Below are positions 25,876-34,722 of a stretch of DNA of 64,000 bases, piece by piece (within the stretch, counting starts at the first letter, position 1; every line of letters starts with the position of its first letter). The notes beneath the pieces are model-generated. The model saw only the letters and a list, made by a program, of their open reading frames with translations, did not search any database and was not told the origin of the DNA. A program made the position numbers and the translations under genes. This DNA is from Scatonaster sp045598705 (lineage in GTDB: Bacteria; Bacillota; Clostridia; Saccharofermentanales; Saccharofermentanaceae), in the NCBI GenBank assembly GCA_045598705.1, contig JAZLMM010000030.1, positions 1 through 64,000 of the forward strand. The letters run 5' to 3'.

Positions 25876-26334
25876 TCACTCAGCGTAGTACATATAAAGA
25901 TACGGATCGGTATCGTTCTCAACGCACACAAAGACCACAAGTGACCCGTCCTTCACCTCGCCTACTGCTTCCCAAGAAGTAGAAGTTGGGCTAGGAATCA
26001 GTTTACAACTTCCAAACAATTCGTACTTGATGACGTTGAATTTCGAAAGCTCAATCTCATCGTGATTCTCCCCTATTATGTCGTGCATCTGACTGACTAC
26101 TTCGAACATGTGATCACTTGTATCAATTCGAATCTTCGCCTCGAAACTGTTACGGTGGAAGATGGAGCCACCGGCCACATACTTCTCAATCGTGCAGTAA
26201 TCCGGAATATCGTACCCAGTCTTGCGCTTTATGACACGCTCTTTCTGATCTAGGACCTTGAGCACCACGAAAGTCGCACTTAGTATAATGATGAGGACGA
26301 TTAGGATAATTGTTGTTTTCCGATTTGAACGCAT
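25876..26334 (-). CDS. Membrane-anchored protein of unknown function
   Basis: A 152-residue protein with an N-terminal membrane anchor (TTIILIVLIIILSATFVVL) and an extracytoplasmic domain of about 120 residues with no recognised motif. The start is the ATG nine bases after GGAAGG; it overlaps the ATGA at the tatD stop, so translation is probably coupled to tatD. A longer upstream start inside tatD is rejected. Confidence 0.65.
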   Translation of the reverse strand: MRSNRKTTIILIVLIIILSATFVVLKVLDQKERVIKRKTGYDIPDYCTIEKYVAGGSIFHRNSFEAKIRIDTSDHMFEVVSQMHDIIGENHDEIELSKFNVIKYELFGSCKLIPSPTSTSWEAVGEVKDGSLVVFVCVENDTDPYLYMYYAE

Positions 26335-26335
26335 A

Positions 26336-27145
26336 TCATGTATCCTTCCCGAAAAGTCGTTGCGCGTTCTCCGTCGTGATCCGCGCCATCTCTTCTGCTG
26401 AGACGCCCTTGATTCGAGCCATCTCTTCGACCACATACTTCACATAGGCTGGTTCATTGCGCTTGCCACGCATTGGGACCGGTGCCATATATGGCGAATC
26501 CGTCTCGACAAGAAGACGATCCATCGGACACATCCGAATGACATCCGGTGCTTTTCTCGCATTCTTAAATGTGATCGGTCCGTCAAAACCGAGATAGAAT
26601 CCCATCTTCAAGAGGATCTCCGCCGTCTCCGGGCTTCCCGAGAAACAGTGAAAAACACCTGGAACATTGCGAAGCGTCTTCTGCTCGTACAAAGAACGAA
26701 TCATGAACAGTGTATCTTCACAGGCATCACGTTCATGAATGACTGCCGGCAGATCATAACGGAACGCAAGTCCCATCTGATAGATGAAGGCCGCCGCCTC
26801 ACAGGCCGGTGAGCAATCTTCGTAATGGTAATCCATACCAATCTCACCCACAGCTACGATACCCAACTCGTCTTTACGACGGAGCCAATCTTCCAGTTGC
26901 TCTTTGGCACTTTCGTCGAAGTGTTCCGCTTCTTCAGGATGGACACCCACCATGCAGGAGAGCTTCACACCACAATTCTGCTTCGCCTTACGAATTTCCA
27001 GAGAGATACCGCTGTCCTCGATGTTGGAGCTGGCCAGCATGATGTGTGTCACACCAGCATTTCTAGCATTTTCCAGCACAGCATCGAAGTCATCCTTATA
27101 CTCTTCATGCCAGTTCAGATGCGCGTGGGTATCGAAAATTTCCAT
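26336..27145 (-). CDS. tatD: TatD-family metal-dependent deoxyribonuclease
   Basis: TatD enzymes are TIM-barrel nucleases with 3'-5' exonuclease activity. The metal-binding motif DTHAHLNW is at residues 5-12. GEIGMDYHYE, VIHERDAC, FHCFSGSPE and VETDSPYMAP carry the other ligands. The 269 residues match the family. It lies three bases downstream of metG, a conserved pair in Firmicutes. Confidence 0.94.
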   Translation of the reverse strand: MEIFDTHAHLNWHEEYKDDFDAVLENARNAGVTHIMLASSNIEDSGISLEIRKAKQNCGVKLSCMVGVHPEEAEHFDESAKEQLEDWLRRKDELGIVAVGEIGMDYHYEDCSPACEAAAFIYQMGLAFRYDLPAVIHERDACEDTLFMIRSLYEQKTLRNVPGVFHCFSGSPETAEILLKMGFYLGFDGPITFKNARKAPDVIRMCPMDRLLVETDSPYMAPVPMRGKRNEPAYVKYVVEEMARIKGVSAEEMARITTENAQRLFGKDT

Positions 27146-27148
27146 CTT

Positions 27149-29092
27149 TTAGGAAACCTCCGCACCCGGTTCTACACCTTCCGGAACAGACAGCAATGCG
27201 TAGTCACCATTCTCCTTCTCTGCACAAAGGATCATGCCGTACGAATCGAAACCACGGAGTTTTCTCGGTGCAAGGTTCGCCACCCAGACAACCATCTTAC
27301 CCACCATCTCTTCCGGTGTGTAATACTGCGCAATACCGGACAGCACCTGCATCTTGCGGTCGCCTACGTCCAGCTGCATACGAAGAAGTTTATCTGCCTT
27401 CGGCACCTTCTCACACTCGAGAACCTTGGCCGCACGAAGTTCCAGTTTCGCAAAATCATCGTAGACGATCTCGTCTTTATGCTCCAGGACCTTACCCTTG
27501 GCCGCCGCCTCGGCTGCCTCAGAAATCTTACCCAGTTCTTCCATTTCTTTGTCCATATCCAGACGTGGGAAAAGCACTTCGCCCTTCTGTACTGTGACAT
27601 CCTTTGTCAGTGCGCCGATGTCATCGGAAGCTGCCCATTCGCATACGGAAGCATCTGCTCCGATCTGTGTAAAGATCAGCGGGCAGGTGTTCGGCATAAC
27701 CGGACTTAACAGAATTGCACAGACACGGATCGTATCCAGCAGATTGTAAAGCACAGTTGCCAGACGAACCTTCTTACTCTCATCCTTGACCAGTGTCCAT
27801 GGTGCATTCTCATCGATATACTTATTAGCACGAGCAATGACCTTGAAGATTTCTGCCAATGCAGCAGAGATATGGAGTGACTCGTAGTTCTCTTCTACGA
27901 ACGGCTTCAGGTTCTTCGTCATAGTCAGAAGCTCGTCATCCAGTGGATCGCTCTCGCGCTCTACCGGAAGCTTGCCGTCGAAATACTTGATGACCATTGC
28001 AACCGTACGGGATACAAGGTTACCGAGGTCATTTGCAAGGTCAGTATTGATACGCTGAACCATCTGCTCATTGCTGAACGGGCAATCTGCACCGAAAGGC
28101 ATCTCACGAAGGAGATGGTAACGAACCGCATCCACGCCGTAACGGTCAGCCAGAACGAACGGATCAATCACGTTTCCTGTGGACTTACCCATCTTGGTAC
28201 CACCGAATGTGATCCAGCCGTGGCCGTAGATGTGCTTCGGAAGCGGAAGATCCAGTGCCATCAACATTGCCGGCCATATCAGTGAGTGGAAACGAACGAT
28301 CTCCTTCGCCATAACATGAACGTCTGCCGGCCAGTACTTGGCATAATCATCATAGGTATTGTTGCCGTAGCCGAGCGCAGTGATATAGTTCGAAAGAGCA
28401 TCAATCCATACGTATACGACGTGCTTCTCATCGAAGGATACCGGAACACCCCATGTGAAGCTGGTTCTGGAGACACAGAGGTCCTCGAGACCCGGCTTGA
28501 TGAAGTTATTGATCATCTCGTTTACACGGCTCTTCGGCTCCAGAAAATTTCTCTCCTCATCAAGAAGGAGTGCCTCGAGGCGATCGGAGAAAGCAGAGAG
28601 CTTGAAGAAATAAGCTTCTTCTTCTGCATCGGTCACGTCACGGCCACAATCTGGACATTTGCCGTCCTTCAACTGGCTCTCCGTCCAGAATGATTCACAA
28701 GGTGTGCAATATTTACCAACGTACTTACCCTTGTAGATGTGTCCTTTGTCGTAAAGCGTCTTGAAGATGTTCTGAACAGATTCCACATGATACGGGTCCG
28801 TGGTGCGGATGAAACGATCGTAAGTAATGCCTAAGCGCCCCCAGAGTTTCTGGAAGTTTGCCACAATCTCATCGACATAAGCCTTCGGGGTCACGCCCTT
28901 CTCCTCAGCCTTCTTCTCGATCTTCTGACCATGCTCATCCGTTCCGGTCAGGAACATGACGTCAAAGCCTTGCATTCGCTTATATCTGGAAACCACGTCA
29001 CACGCAAGTGTGGTATAGCAATGCCCAATATGTGGGTTGCCGGACGGGTAATAAATCGGTGTAGTAATATAGAACTTCTGCTTTTCGGCCAT
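27149..29092 (-). CDS. metG: Methionyl-tRNA synthetase
   Basis: A class I synthetase of 647 residues. The HIGH motif is in YYPSGNPHIGHCYTT. The zinc knuckle has two Cys pairs, CTPC and CPDC. The KMSKS loop reads KMGKSTGN. The C-terminus carries the tRNA-binding (EMAP/Trbp111-like) domain from FAKLELRAAKVLECEKV, used for dimerisation. An AAAGGGGG site lies eight bases before the ATG and a good promoter precedes it. No T-box leader is seen. Confidence 0.96.
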   Translation of the reverse strand: MAEKQKFYITTPIYYPSGNPHIGHCYTTLACDVVSRYKRMQGFDVMFLTGTDEHGQKIEKKAEEKGVTPKAYVDEIVANFQKLWGRLGITYDRFIRTTDPYHVESVQNIFKTLYDKGHIYKGKYVGKYCTPCESFWTESQLKDGKCPDCGRDVTDAEEEAYFFKLSAFSDRLEALLLDEERNFLEPKSRVNEMINNFIKPGLEDLCVSRTSFTWGVPVSFDEKHVVYVWIDALSNYITALGYGNNTYDDYAKYWPADVHVMAKEIVRFHSLIWPAMLMALDLPLPKHIYGHGWITFGGTKMGKSTGNVIDPFVLADRYGVDAVRYHLLREMPFGADCPFSNEQMVQRINTDLANDLGNLVSRTVAMVIKYFDGKLPVERESDPLDDELLTMTKNLKPFVEENYESLHISAALAEIFKVIARANKYIDENAPWTLVKDESKKVRLATVLYNLLDTIRVCAILLSPVMPNTCPLIFTQIGADASVCEWAASDDIGALTKDVTVQKGEVLFPRLDMDKEMEELGKISEAAEAAAKGKVLEHKDEIVYDDFAKLELRAAKVLECEKVPKADKLLRMQLDVGDRKMQVLSGIAQYYTPEEMVGKMVVWVANLAPRKLRGFDSYGMILCAEKENGDYALLSVPEGVEPGAEVS

Positions 29093-29127
29093 GAGACATG
29101 CCCCCTTTAATACTTTTGCATTACATG

Positions 29128-29156
29128 ATTATAGCAACATTGGAGAGTTAAGACAA
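29128..29156 (-). promoter_or_regulatory. Promoter of metG-tatD
   Basis: On the minus strand TTGTCT (29151-29156) and TATAAT (29128-29133) are separated by 17 bases. The transcript leader is about 30 bases, too short for a T-box riboswitch. Confidence 0.7.
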
Positions 29157-29296
29157 TGTATTTTATATAGCGTTACGGTATAAAACCACTTCACGTTGTG
29201 ATAGAATGATGAAGGTTTGGAAGGAGAACAGAAGTATTCTCACAAAGCAGTTCTCTTTTCCACGCTGAATCAGAAACAAGAGAGGGGGATCAAACC

Positions 29297-30112
29297 ATGC
29301 CCGATTCAGTATCACCGCTCACGCAAAGATGCAAGATATGCGGTGGCAAATTGGTCAATCACTACCTATCAGGTTCTTGTGTCTGCGCAAACTGCGGTAA
29401 TAAGTGGTCTTTGGAAGAACTCATTCCGAATTATTCCCAATATGGCAGCGTCATCTCACTCATTAACGAAGCCAACGACACATTGGCGTCGAACGAGACT
29501 GTCATCGGAGCAAGTCAGGCACTGCTCCTTTATAAGAGCGCAATTGCGCAATGTGCAGTCTATCACGACGCAATCGGTGCAGAACTGGTTGACGAATGTA
29601 AGAAAGGTCAAGCATTGGCAGAAAAGGTAAAGATCTATGCGAATGCCAAGGATGCCTTGAATCACAAGAATTATCGCAAAGCAGAATCTGAGTTTTCTAA
29701 GATTCCTGATTTCCGCGATACAGAAGAGCTCGCCGCGGCATGCAAGAAGGCACACGCCGCAGCACGTCTGAAGATGATTCCGATTGACATCATAATTGGT
29801 GCGATTATGCCGACCGTTCTTTGCATCTTCCTTTACTTGAAGTTCGGTCTCAATTTAGGAATCATCATTCCGATCGGCATAGCATGTACCGCACTTCTGG
29901 CTTTTGTCCTCTATTTGGACACAGACCTATCTACCGTTGTGAAAGTACTAACGTTCCTCGTTTCCGTACCTTTTACCATATTCTTGGTACTCTTCTACGG
30001 TTTCGATCTACCTGCAAAGAAAGCAGCGATCTCAGCGATTGCCGCACCTATCGTTATCATTTTTGTCGTGGCTGTCATGCCAGAAAGGAGTCAGAACAAT
30101 GGAGTTAATTAG
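29297..30112 (+). CDS. Zinc-ribbon, TPR-like, multi-pass membrane protein (YdjG-like)
   Basis: A 271-residue protein. The N-terminal zinc ribbon uses CKIC and CANC pairs (residues 12-33). A helical TPR-like repeat follows (ALNHKNYRKAESEFSKI), and then about four membrane segments in residues 160-265. The overall plan of zinc ribbon plus membrane helices beside an SPFH gene recalls Bacillus YdjG, the membrane anchor of the YdjGHI complex. A GAGGGGG site precedes the ATG. It overlaps the SPFH gene downstream by 14 bases, so they are co-translated. Confidence 0.7.
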   Translation: MPDSVSPLTQRCKICGGKLVNHYLSGSCVCANCGNKWSLEELIPNYSQYGSVISLINEANDTLASNETVIGASQALLLYKSAIAQCAVYHDAIGAELVDECKKGQALAEKVKIYANAKDALNHKNYRKAESEFSKIPDFRDTEELAAACKKAHAAARLKMIPIDIIIGAIMPTVLCIFLYLKFGLNLGIIIPIGIACTALLAFVLYLDTDLSTVVKVLTFLVSVPFTIFLVLFYGFDLPAKKAAISAIAAPIVIIFVVAVMPERSQNNGVN

Positions 30113-31481
30113 TGTTATCAAGTACGAGGGTAGTAGTGACGTCTTGGTTTACAAGTATCCAAAGGAAGACATTAACTTTGGTTCACAGTTGGTCGTCCAC
30201 GAGGCGCAGGAAGCTATCTTCATGCGTGATGGTCAGATCGTGCAGGTCTTCTCTGCCGGCCGTTACACACTGGAGACCAAGAACTTCCCGATTTTGAAGG
30301 GATTGATGAGACTTGGTACCGGTGGTGAGAATGTTTTCCACGCGGAGATCTTCTTCATCAACCTGACAACTCAGATGGGTCTTCTCTGGGGCACCGATGA
30401 CAAGGTCAGACTCTTTGACCCAGCATCTGGTCTGAATATAGATATTGGCGCAAGCGGCAGCTTCAACTTGAGAATCGATGATTCCAAGAAGCTCCTTACC
30501 ACTTTGGTCGGCACCTCCCAGACGCTTCTCAATAGTGATATTGCAGGATCCGAGGATAATGGCGAATATAGCACCGGTAAGTTCAGATCTGCCATGGTCA
30601 ACCGCATCAAGGCACATCTTGCTCGTGTAATCAAAGAGAAGAACATCAACATCCTCGAGATCGACGCGTATCTGGATGTCCTCTCTTCTGAATTGCTGGT
30701 CATCATCAATCAGGACTTCCAGGTATATGGTCTGTTCCTACCGGAATTCTACGTCACCACTGTCCAGACACCGGACGATGATCCGAATTTCCAGGCATTG
30801 AGACAGCAGTTCGCAGACCGCACCTTGAAGATTCGTGAAGAACAGATCAAGCGCGACACCGCGGAAGCAGCTCAGCAGAGAAAGATGGTCGAAGCGCAGA
30901 CTGAAGCGCAGTTGAAGATGATGGGTGCACAAGGTGATGCCGAAGCACTCCGCATCAGAGCACAGGCCGAAGCAGATGCTTACCTTGCTAAGGCAAGAGT
31001 CGAAGCCGAAGAGATGAAGATGAAGGGTTATACCTATCAGGAGGAGACTGCAAGACAGGTTGGCATGGAGGCCATGAAGAATGGTATCACAGGCGGTTCC
31101 GGTTCAGGATCGGCCGCGGGCGGACTGGGTGACATTGCAAGTCTTGGTGTTACCCTTGGTGCGATGGGCGGTGTCATCAACATGACCAAAGAAGCCATGA
31201 ATCCAATCATGCAGAATGCTACACAGATGGGTCAGGGATTCGGCAACGCCGTATCCGGCAACCCAAGTGCTGCACAGACACCAGTCGCTCCCGCAGCACC
31301 AGTAGCTCCTGTAACTCCAGTAGCACCCGCGGTTCCAGCACCAGAGGCACCGGTTGCACCTGCTGCCCCATTGGCTCCGGTTGAAGCGGGCTGGAACTGC
31401 ACCAACTGTGGCAAGATCGGCATCACTTCCCGTTTCTGCCCAGACTGCGGCACACCTTGTCCGACACAGGGTGCGAACTAA
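30099..31481 (+). CDS. Second SPFH-domain protein with C-terminal zinc ribbon (YdjI-like)
   Basis: A 460-residue protein starting MELISVIKYEG after an AAAGGAG site. An SPFH domain covers about residues 15-250. A long charged helix follows (REEQIKRDTAEAAQQRKMVEA), then a Gly-rich segment, an Ala/Pro/Val repeat (APVAPAAPVAPVTPVAP) and one zinc ribbon, CTNCGKIGITSRFCPDCG. It is a paralogue in plan of the SPFH protein at 12.9-14.2 kb but is clearly diverged. It overlaps the zinc-ribbon membrane gene by 14 bases. By analogy it may form a membrane-recruited oligomer in envelope stress response. Confidence 0.85.
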   Translation: MELISVIKYEGSSDVLVYKYPKEDINFGSQLVVHEAQEAIFMRDGQIVQVFSAGRYTLETKNFPILKGLMRLGTGGENVFHAEIFFINLTTQMGLLWGTDDKVRLFDPASGLNIDIGASGSFNLRIDDSKKLLTTLVGTSQTLLNSDIAGSEDNGEYSTGKFRSAMVNRIKAHLARVIKEKNINILEIDAYLDVLSSELLVIINQDFQVYGLFLPEFYVTTVQTPDDDPNFQALRQQFADRTLKIREEQIKRDTAEAAQQRKMVEAQTEAQLKMMGAQGDAEALRIRAQAEADAYLAKARVEAEEMKMKGYTYQEETARQVGMEAMKNGITGGSGSGSAAGGLGDIASLGVTLGAMGGVINMTKEAMNPIMQNATQMGQGFGNAVSGNPSAAQTPVAPAAPVAPVTPVAPAVPAPEAPVAPAAPLAPVEAGWNCTNCGKIGITSRFCPDCGTPCPTQGAN

Positions 31482-31514
31482 TCGTTCCACTCTGCCTTCT
31501 TACGAGGAACGCGT

Positions 31515-32348
31515 ATGTTTTATATCGTATGTGCCCTTCCTATTGAGGCCAAATCACTGGTTCTTCCGCTTTCTTTGCGGAAGGACCAGTTTTCATGTCC
31601 ATACGAAACATACCTATCCGAAGATCATTCCTGTGTATTGGTCGTTTCCGGTCCGGGCGCCATTGCGGCTTCCGCCGCCACGACCTACCTTCTCACCCGT
31701 TTTGGCTTCAAGAAGGACCAGGATTTTCTTCTGAATTTCGGTTCTTGTGCCGGTAAGAAAGATGGTCTATATCTCATTCATCAGATCATCGATCAGGCGA
31801 CGAATCGGACGTTCTATCCGGATATGTGCTATGACCTTTCCGCATCAGGACTGACATACTCCGAAGAGCGCGCGATCACCACCAGTTATCAGGTCGTATC
31901 TTCCATTGAAGATCCAGACATGCTCTACGATATGGAAACTTCCGGCATTTATCAGGCCGCTTCCCGCTTCGTCCCGCCGCATCGGATGGTCTTTCTCAAA
32001 TTTGTATCGGATGCCGGCATCTCTGAAGCAGGACAACTTACGCCTGCGGCACTCAAGGTCTGTGCCGATACTCATGCCTCCACTGTGTTGAAGGTGATGA
32101 AACTGTTGACTGCAGCCTGTACGCCGGCACCTACTTTCGACGAAACACTCTTTACGCAGACCGTATGCGACCTCTGTGCCAGTGAGACGATGAGTCATGA
32201 ACTTCGACAGTTGTTCCGCTATGCCCTCACTTCAGATCAGGACATCGCAAGTCTCTTGCAATCCATGAAGCAGGAAGGCAAGCTTCCTGTCTCTTCCAAG
32301 AAAGAGGGAAAGGTGGTGCTCCATGAAATCCGACAGCATCTCCTATAA
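31515..32348 (+). CDS. Nucleoside phosphorylase / MTA-SAH nucleosidase-family protein
   Basis: A 277-residue protein of the purine nucleoside phosphorylase (PNP/UDP) fold. It begins with MFYIVCALPIEAKSL, shows VVSGPGAIAAS and a C-terminal helix rich in Leu. The pattern YDMETSGIYQAASRF fits the substrate-contacting (V/Y)xMExxA region of MTA/SAH nucleosidases, with Glu retained. It overlaps the radical-SAM gene downstream by 26 bases. A role in removing adenosyl by-products of that enzyme is an inference from this coupling. It is more divergent than typical Pfs. Confidence 0.7.
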   Translation: MFYIVCALPIEAKSLVLPLSLRKDQFSCPYETYLSEDHSCVLVVSGPGAIAASAATTYLLTRFGFKKDQDFLLNFGSCAGKKDGLYLIHQIIDQATNRTFYPDMCYDLSASGLTYSEERAITTSYQVVSSIEDPDMLYDMETSGIYQAASRFVPPHRMVFLKFVSDAGISEAGQLTPAALKVCADTHASTVLKVMKLLTAACTPAPTFDETLFTQTVCDLCASETMSHELRQLFRYALTSDQDIASLLQSMKQEGKLPVSSKKEGKVVLHEIRQHLL

Positions 32349-33339
32349 CTTCCCTTTCTCCCATATTTATGTGGAAAAACAAGCCGCGGATCATCCGCTG
32401 ACCAAGGAGATCCTCGGTCGCTTCAGAAAGTCTGTGGTGATCCCCATCGACCACTACAAAGATGTCTTCAACCGTGCCCATCAGGATTTCGAACTTCAGA
32501 AGACTGCCCCCGCCCTGATTCTTGCAAAGAATGAAGGAGAAAGTGTTTTTGCCGGATCTCCTGTATGTCAGGACTTCGGAAATGACCACTTCTACTACAC
32601 ATCCTGTGCAAGAGGATGTATTTTCAACTGCGAATATTGTTTCCTACGAGGCATGTACGGATCCGGAAACGTCGTGATATTCGTGAATCTAGAGGATATA
32701 TTCACCGAGGTCGATATGATGTGCAAGCAGCATCATATGTATCTATGTGTCTCCTACGACACCGATCTCATCGCACTGGAGTCTCTCACGGGCTTCGTCT
32801 CAAAGTGGTCTTCTTTCACAGAAAGCCACGAAGATCTCACCATTGAGATCCGCACCAAGTCTTTCCGCAAAGATATCTACGACATCTGTCATCCTTGTGA
32901 ACGAACCATCTTCGCCTATACGCTGTCACCACAGGAAGTCATTGACCGCTATGAACGGAAGACGTCTTCACTTTCCGACCGGCTGGATGCCGCCGCTTAT
33001 GCGATGTCCAAGGGATTCCCTGTGCGACTTTGTTTCGATCCGATCATCTACTTCCGAGGATGGCAGAAAGCATATAGCGAGCTGATTCAGAAAGTCTCGG
33101 AGAAGATCGACCTTACTAAAGTGAAAGATGTCAGTGTCGGTTCGTTCCGTATTCCGGCAGAATATATGAAACCACTTCGCAAGAGCTTCCCGACCTCTTC
33201 CATCTGCCAGTTTCCGTACGAGAACCGAAACGGTGTCTTCCAATACTCGGAAGATCTTCAAGGCGAGATGGAGAACACCCTTGTAACACTGTTACAAAGC
33301 CTGATATCAAAGGATCGGATCTACCTAGCCGAATTCTGA
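32323..33339 (+). CDS. Radical-SAM spore photoproduct lyase family protein
   Basis: A 338-residue protein with a radical-SAM cluster motif, Cys99-x3-Cys103-x2-Cys106 (CIFNCEYC). Cys142 sits where the hydrogen-donor cysteine of B. subtilis SplB (Cys141) lies. SplB enzymes repair the spore photoproduct thymine dimer in germinating spores. The C-terminal half (RLCFDPIIYFRGWQKAYSELI) is of SPL type. It overlaps the nucleosidase gene and precedes a dehydrogenase gene. A true repair role or a diverged function is not settled by sequence; related SPL-like proteins of unknown role occur in clostridia. Confidence 0.78.
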   Translation: MKSDSISYNFPFSHIYVEKQAADHPLTKEILGRFRKSVVIPIDHYKDVFNRAHQDFELQKTAPALILAKNEGESVFAGSPVCQDFGNDHFYYTSCARGCIFNCEYCFLRGMYGSGNVVIFVNLEDIFTEVDMMCKQHHMYLCVSYDTDLIALESLTGFVSKWSSFTESHEDLTIEIRTKSFRKDIYDICHPCERTIFAYTLSPQEVIDRYERKTSSLSDRLDAAAYAMSKGFPVRLCFDPIIYFRGWQKAYSELIQKVSEKIDLTKVKDVSVGSFRIPAEYMKPLRKSFPTSSICQFPYENRNGVFQYSEDLQGEMENTLVTLLQSLISKDRIYLAEF

Positions 33340-33365
33340 GTAAACACTAGAAGGAGATAGACGAA

Positions 33366-34070
33366 ATGAGTAAAACTGCAATCGTAACCGGTGCTTCTTC
33401 CGGAATTGGACTTGTCATCTGTGAAGTGTTGCTTCAGATGGACTATGTGGTCTACGGCATTGGCCGAGACTTCAAAGCAGCAGATCGCATCACAGAGTCG
33501 GGTGATTTTCACATCGTCGAATTGGATCTTCTGGACACAGCCAAGCTGGAAACAGAGATTCGTGCCATCGCAAAGGGAAAAGACATCCACCTTCTCATTA
33601 ATTGTGCCGGGGTCGGCTTCTATGGGTTACACGAAGAGATTGCCTCTTCCGACCTCTCCGCCATGGTTCGCACCAATCTGGAAGTGCCGATCGTTCTGAC
33701 AAACCTTCTACTTCGAAAACTGAAGGAGGCCCACGGCACCATCATCAACATTGCTTCCATCACCGCGATAGAGAGCAATCCGCATGGTGCAGCCTATGGT
33801 GCCACGAAAGCAGGGCTTCTGAGCTTCTCCCGAAGTCTTTTCGACGAGGCCAGAAAGTACGGCGTCAAGGTGACGACGATCCTTCCTGATATGACCGACA
33901 CTAACCTCTATCGGAATGCGGATTTCGAAGCTTCCAAGGAAGTATCTGCACGACTTCTCCCCCAAGACGTATCCGACGCTGTAAAGTATATTCTCACCGC
34001 TGATCCTCACATGGTGATTACAGAGTTCACCCTACGGCCGCAACTGCATCGAATTGAGAAAAAACGTTAA
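33366..34070 (+). CDS. Short-chain dehydrogenase/reductase
   Basis: A 234-residue classical SDR with a Rossmann fold. The cofactor motif is TGASSGIGLVICE near the N-terminus. NCAGVGF, the catalytic Ser in NIASITA and the Tyr-x3-Lys motif in YGATKAG are all present. The substrate is not predictable. It follows the radical-SAM gene by 26 bases with a GAAGGAG site, so it is probably in the same transcript. Confidence 0.85.
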   Translation: MSKTAIVTGASSGIGLVICEVLLQMDYVVYGIGRDFKAADRITESGDFHIVELDLLDTAKLETEIRAIAKGKDIHLLINCAGVGFYGLHEEIASSDLSAMVRTNLEVPIVLTNLLLRKLKEAHGTIINIASITAIESNPHGAAYGATKAGLLSFSRSLFDEARKYGVKVTTILPDMTDTNLYRNADFEASKEVSARLLPQDVSDAVKYILTADPHMVITEFTLRPQLHRIEKKR

Positions 34071-34159
34071 AATTCGGTTCCAATCGCGTAAATCGGAAAA
34101 AATACTTGATTATTCCATACTAAATCTGTGACAGTCCTCGTCAATATGTATCGCACTCG

Positions 34160-34168
34160 TGCTATACT
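34160..34168 (+). promoter_or_regulatory. Extended -10 promoter of yfcE
   Basis: TGCTATACT forms an extended -10 element about 50 bases before the phosphodiesterase gene. The -35 region is weak, as is common with extended -10 boxes. Confidence 0.45.
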
Positions 34169-34217
34169 GATGATGTAGAACAAATCTGATTGATGTAAGC
34201 AGAAATGGAAGACTACT

Positions 34218-34709
34218 ATGAAGAAATACCTCGTGATATCGGATATTCACGGACGTGAGACAAAACTTGAAGCCGTGCTAGAGAAGAACAAAGACGTTTC
34301 CTGTGTCATCGTTTGTGGTGACATCGAAATAGAGACTTATAATCTCGAGCAGATCATTCAGCGTCACCTCTCCCCCTCAATAGATATTCGGATGGTTCGT
34401 GGCAACTGCGACATCTATTACTCTACCTCTTCCCGTATCTTGGATCTTATTGCTTTTCCTGTTAGTTCTACACACAGGGCAATGGTCACCCACGGTCATC
34501 TCTATGGCCGAGCTCGCATGGACCTTCTCGCCTATGCCGCCAAAGAGAAAGAATGTGATACCGTCTTCTACGGACACATTCATCAACAAGTCGATGAGAC
34601 GATGTTCGGTGTTCGTTTTCTGAATCCCGGCGCCCTTCGAAACGGTGAATACATGACCGTGATCACCGATGACAATGGGGAACTTCTTGTGACCCATCTT
34701 TCCTTGTAA
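34218..34709 (+). CDS. yfcE: YfcE-type metallophosphodiesterase
   Basis: A 163-residue calcineurin-like phosphoesterase. The five metal motifs are visible: SDIHGRE, CGDIE, RGNCD, THGH and YGHIH. The E. coli YfcE family hydrolyses phosphodiesters in vitro; the physiological substrate is unknown. The next gene starts 13 bases downstream with a strong AAAGGAGG site. Confidence 0.85.
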   Translation: MKKYLVISDIHGRETKLEAVLEKNKDVSCVIVCGDIEIETYNLEQIIQRHLSPSIDIRMVRGNCDIYYSTSSRILDLIAFPVSSTHRAMVTHGHLYGRARMDLLAYAAKEKECDTVFYGHIHQQVDETMFGVRFLNPGALRNGEYMTVITDDNGELLVTHLSL

Positions 34710-34722
34710 AGGAGGCGATCAA

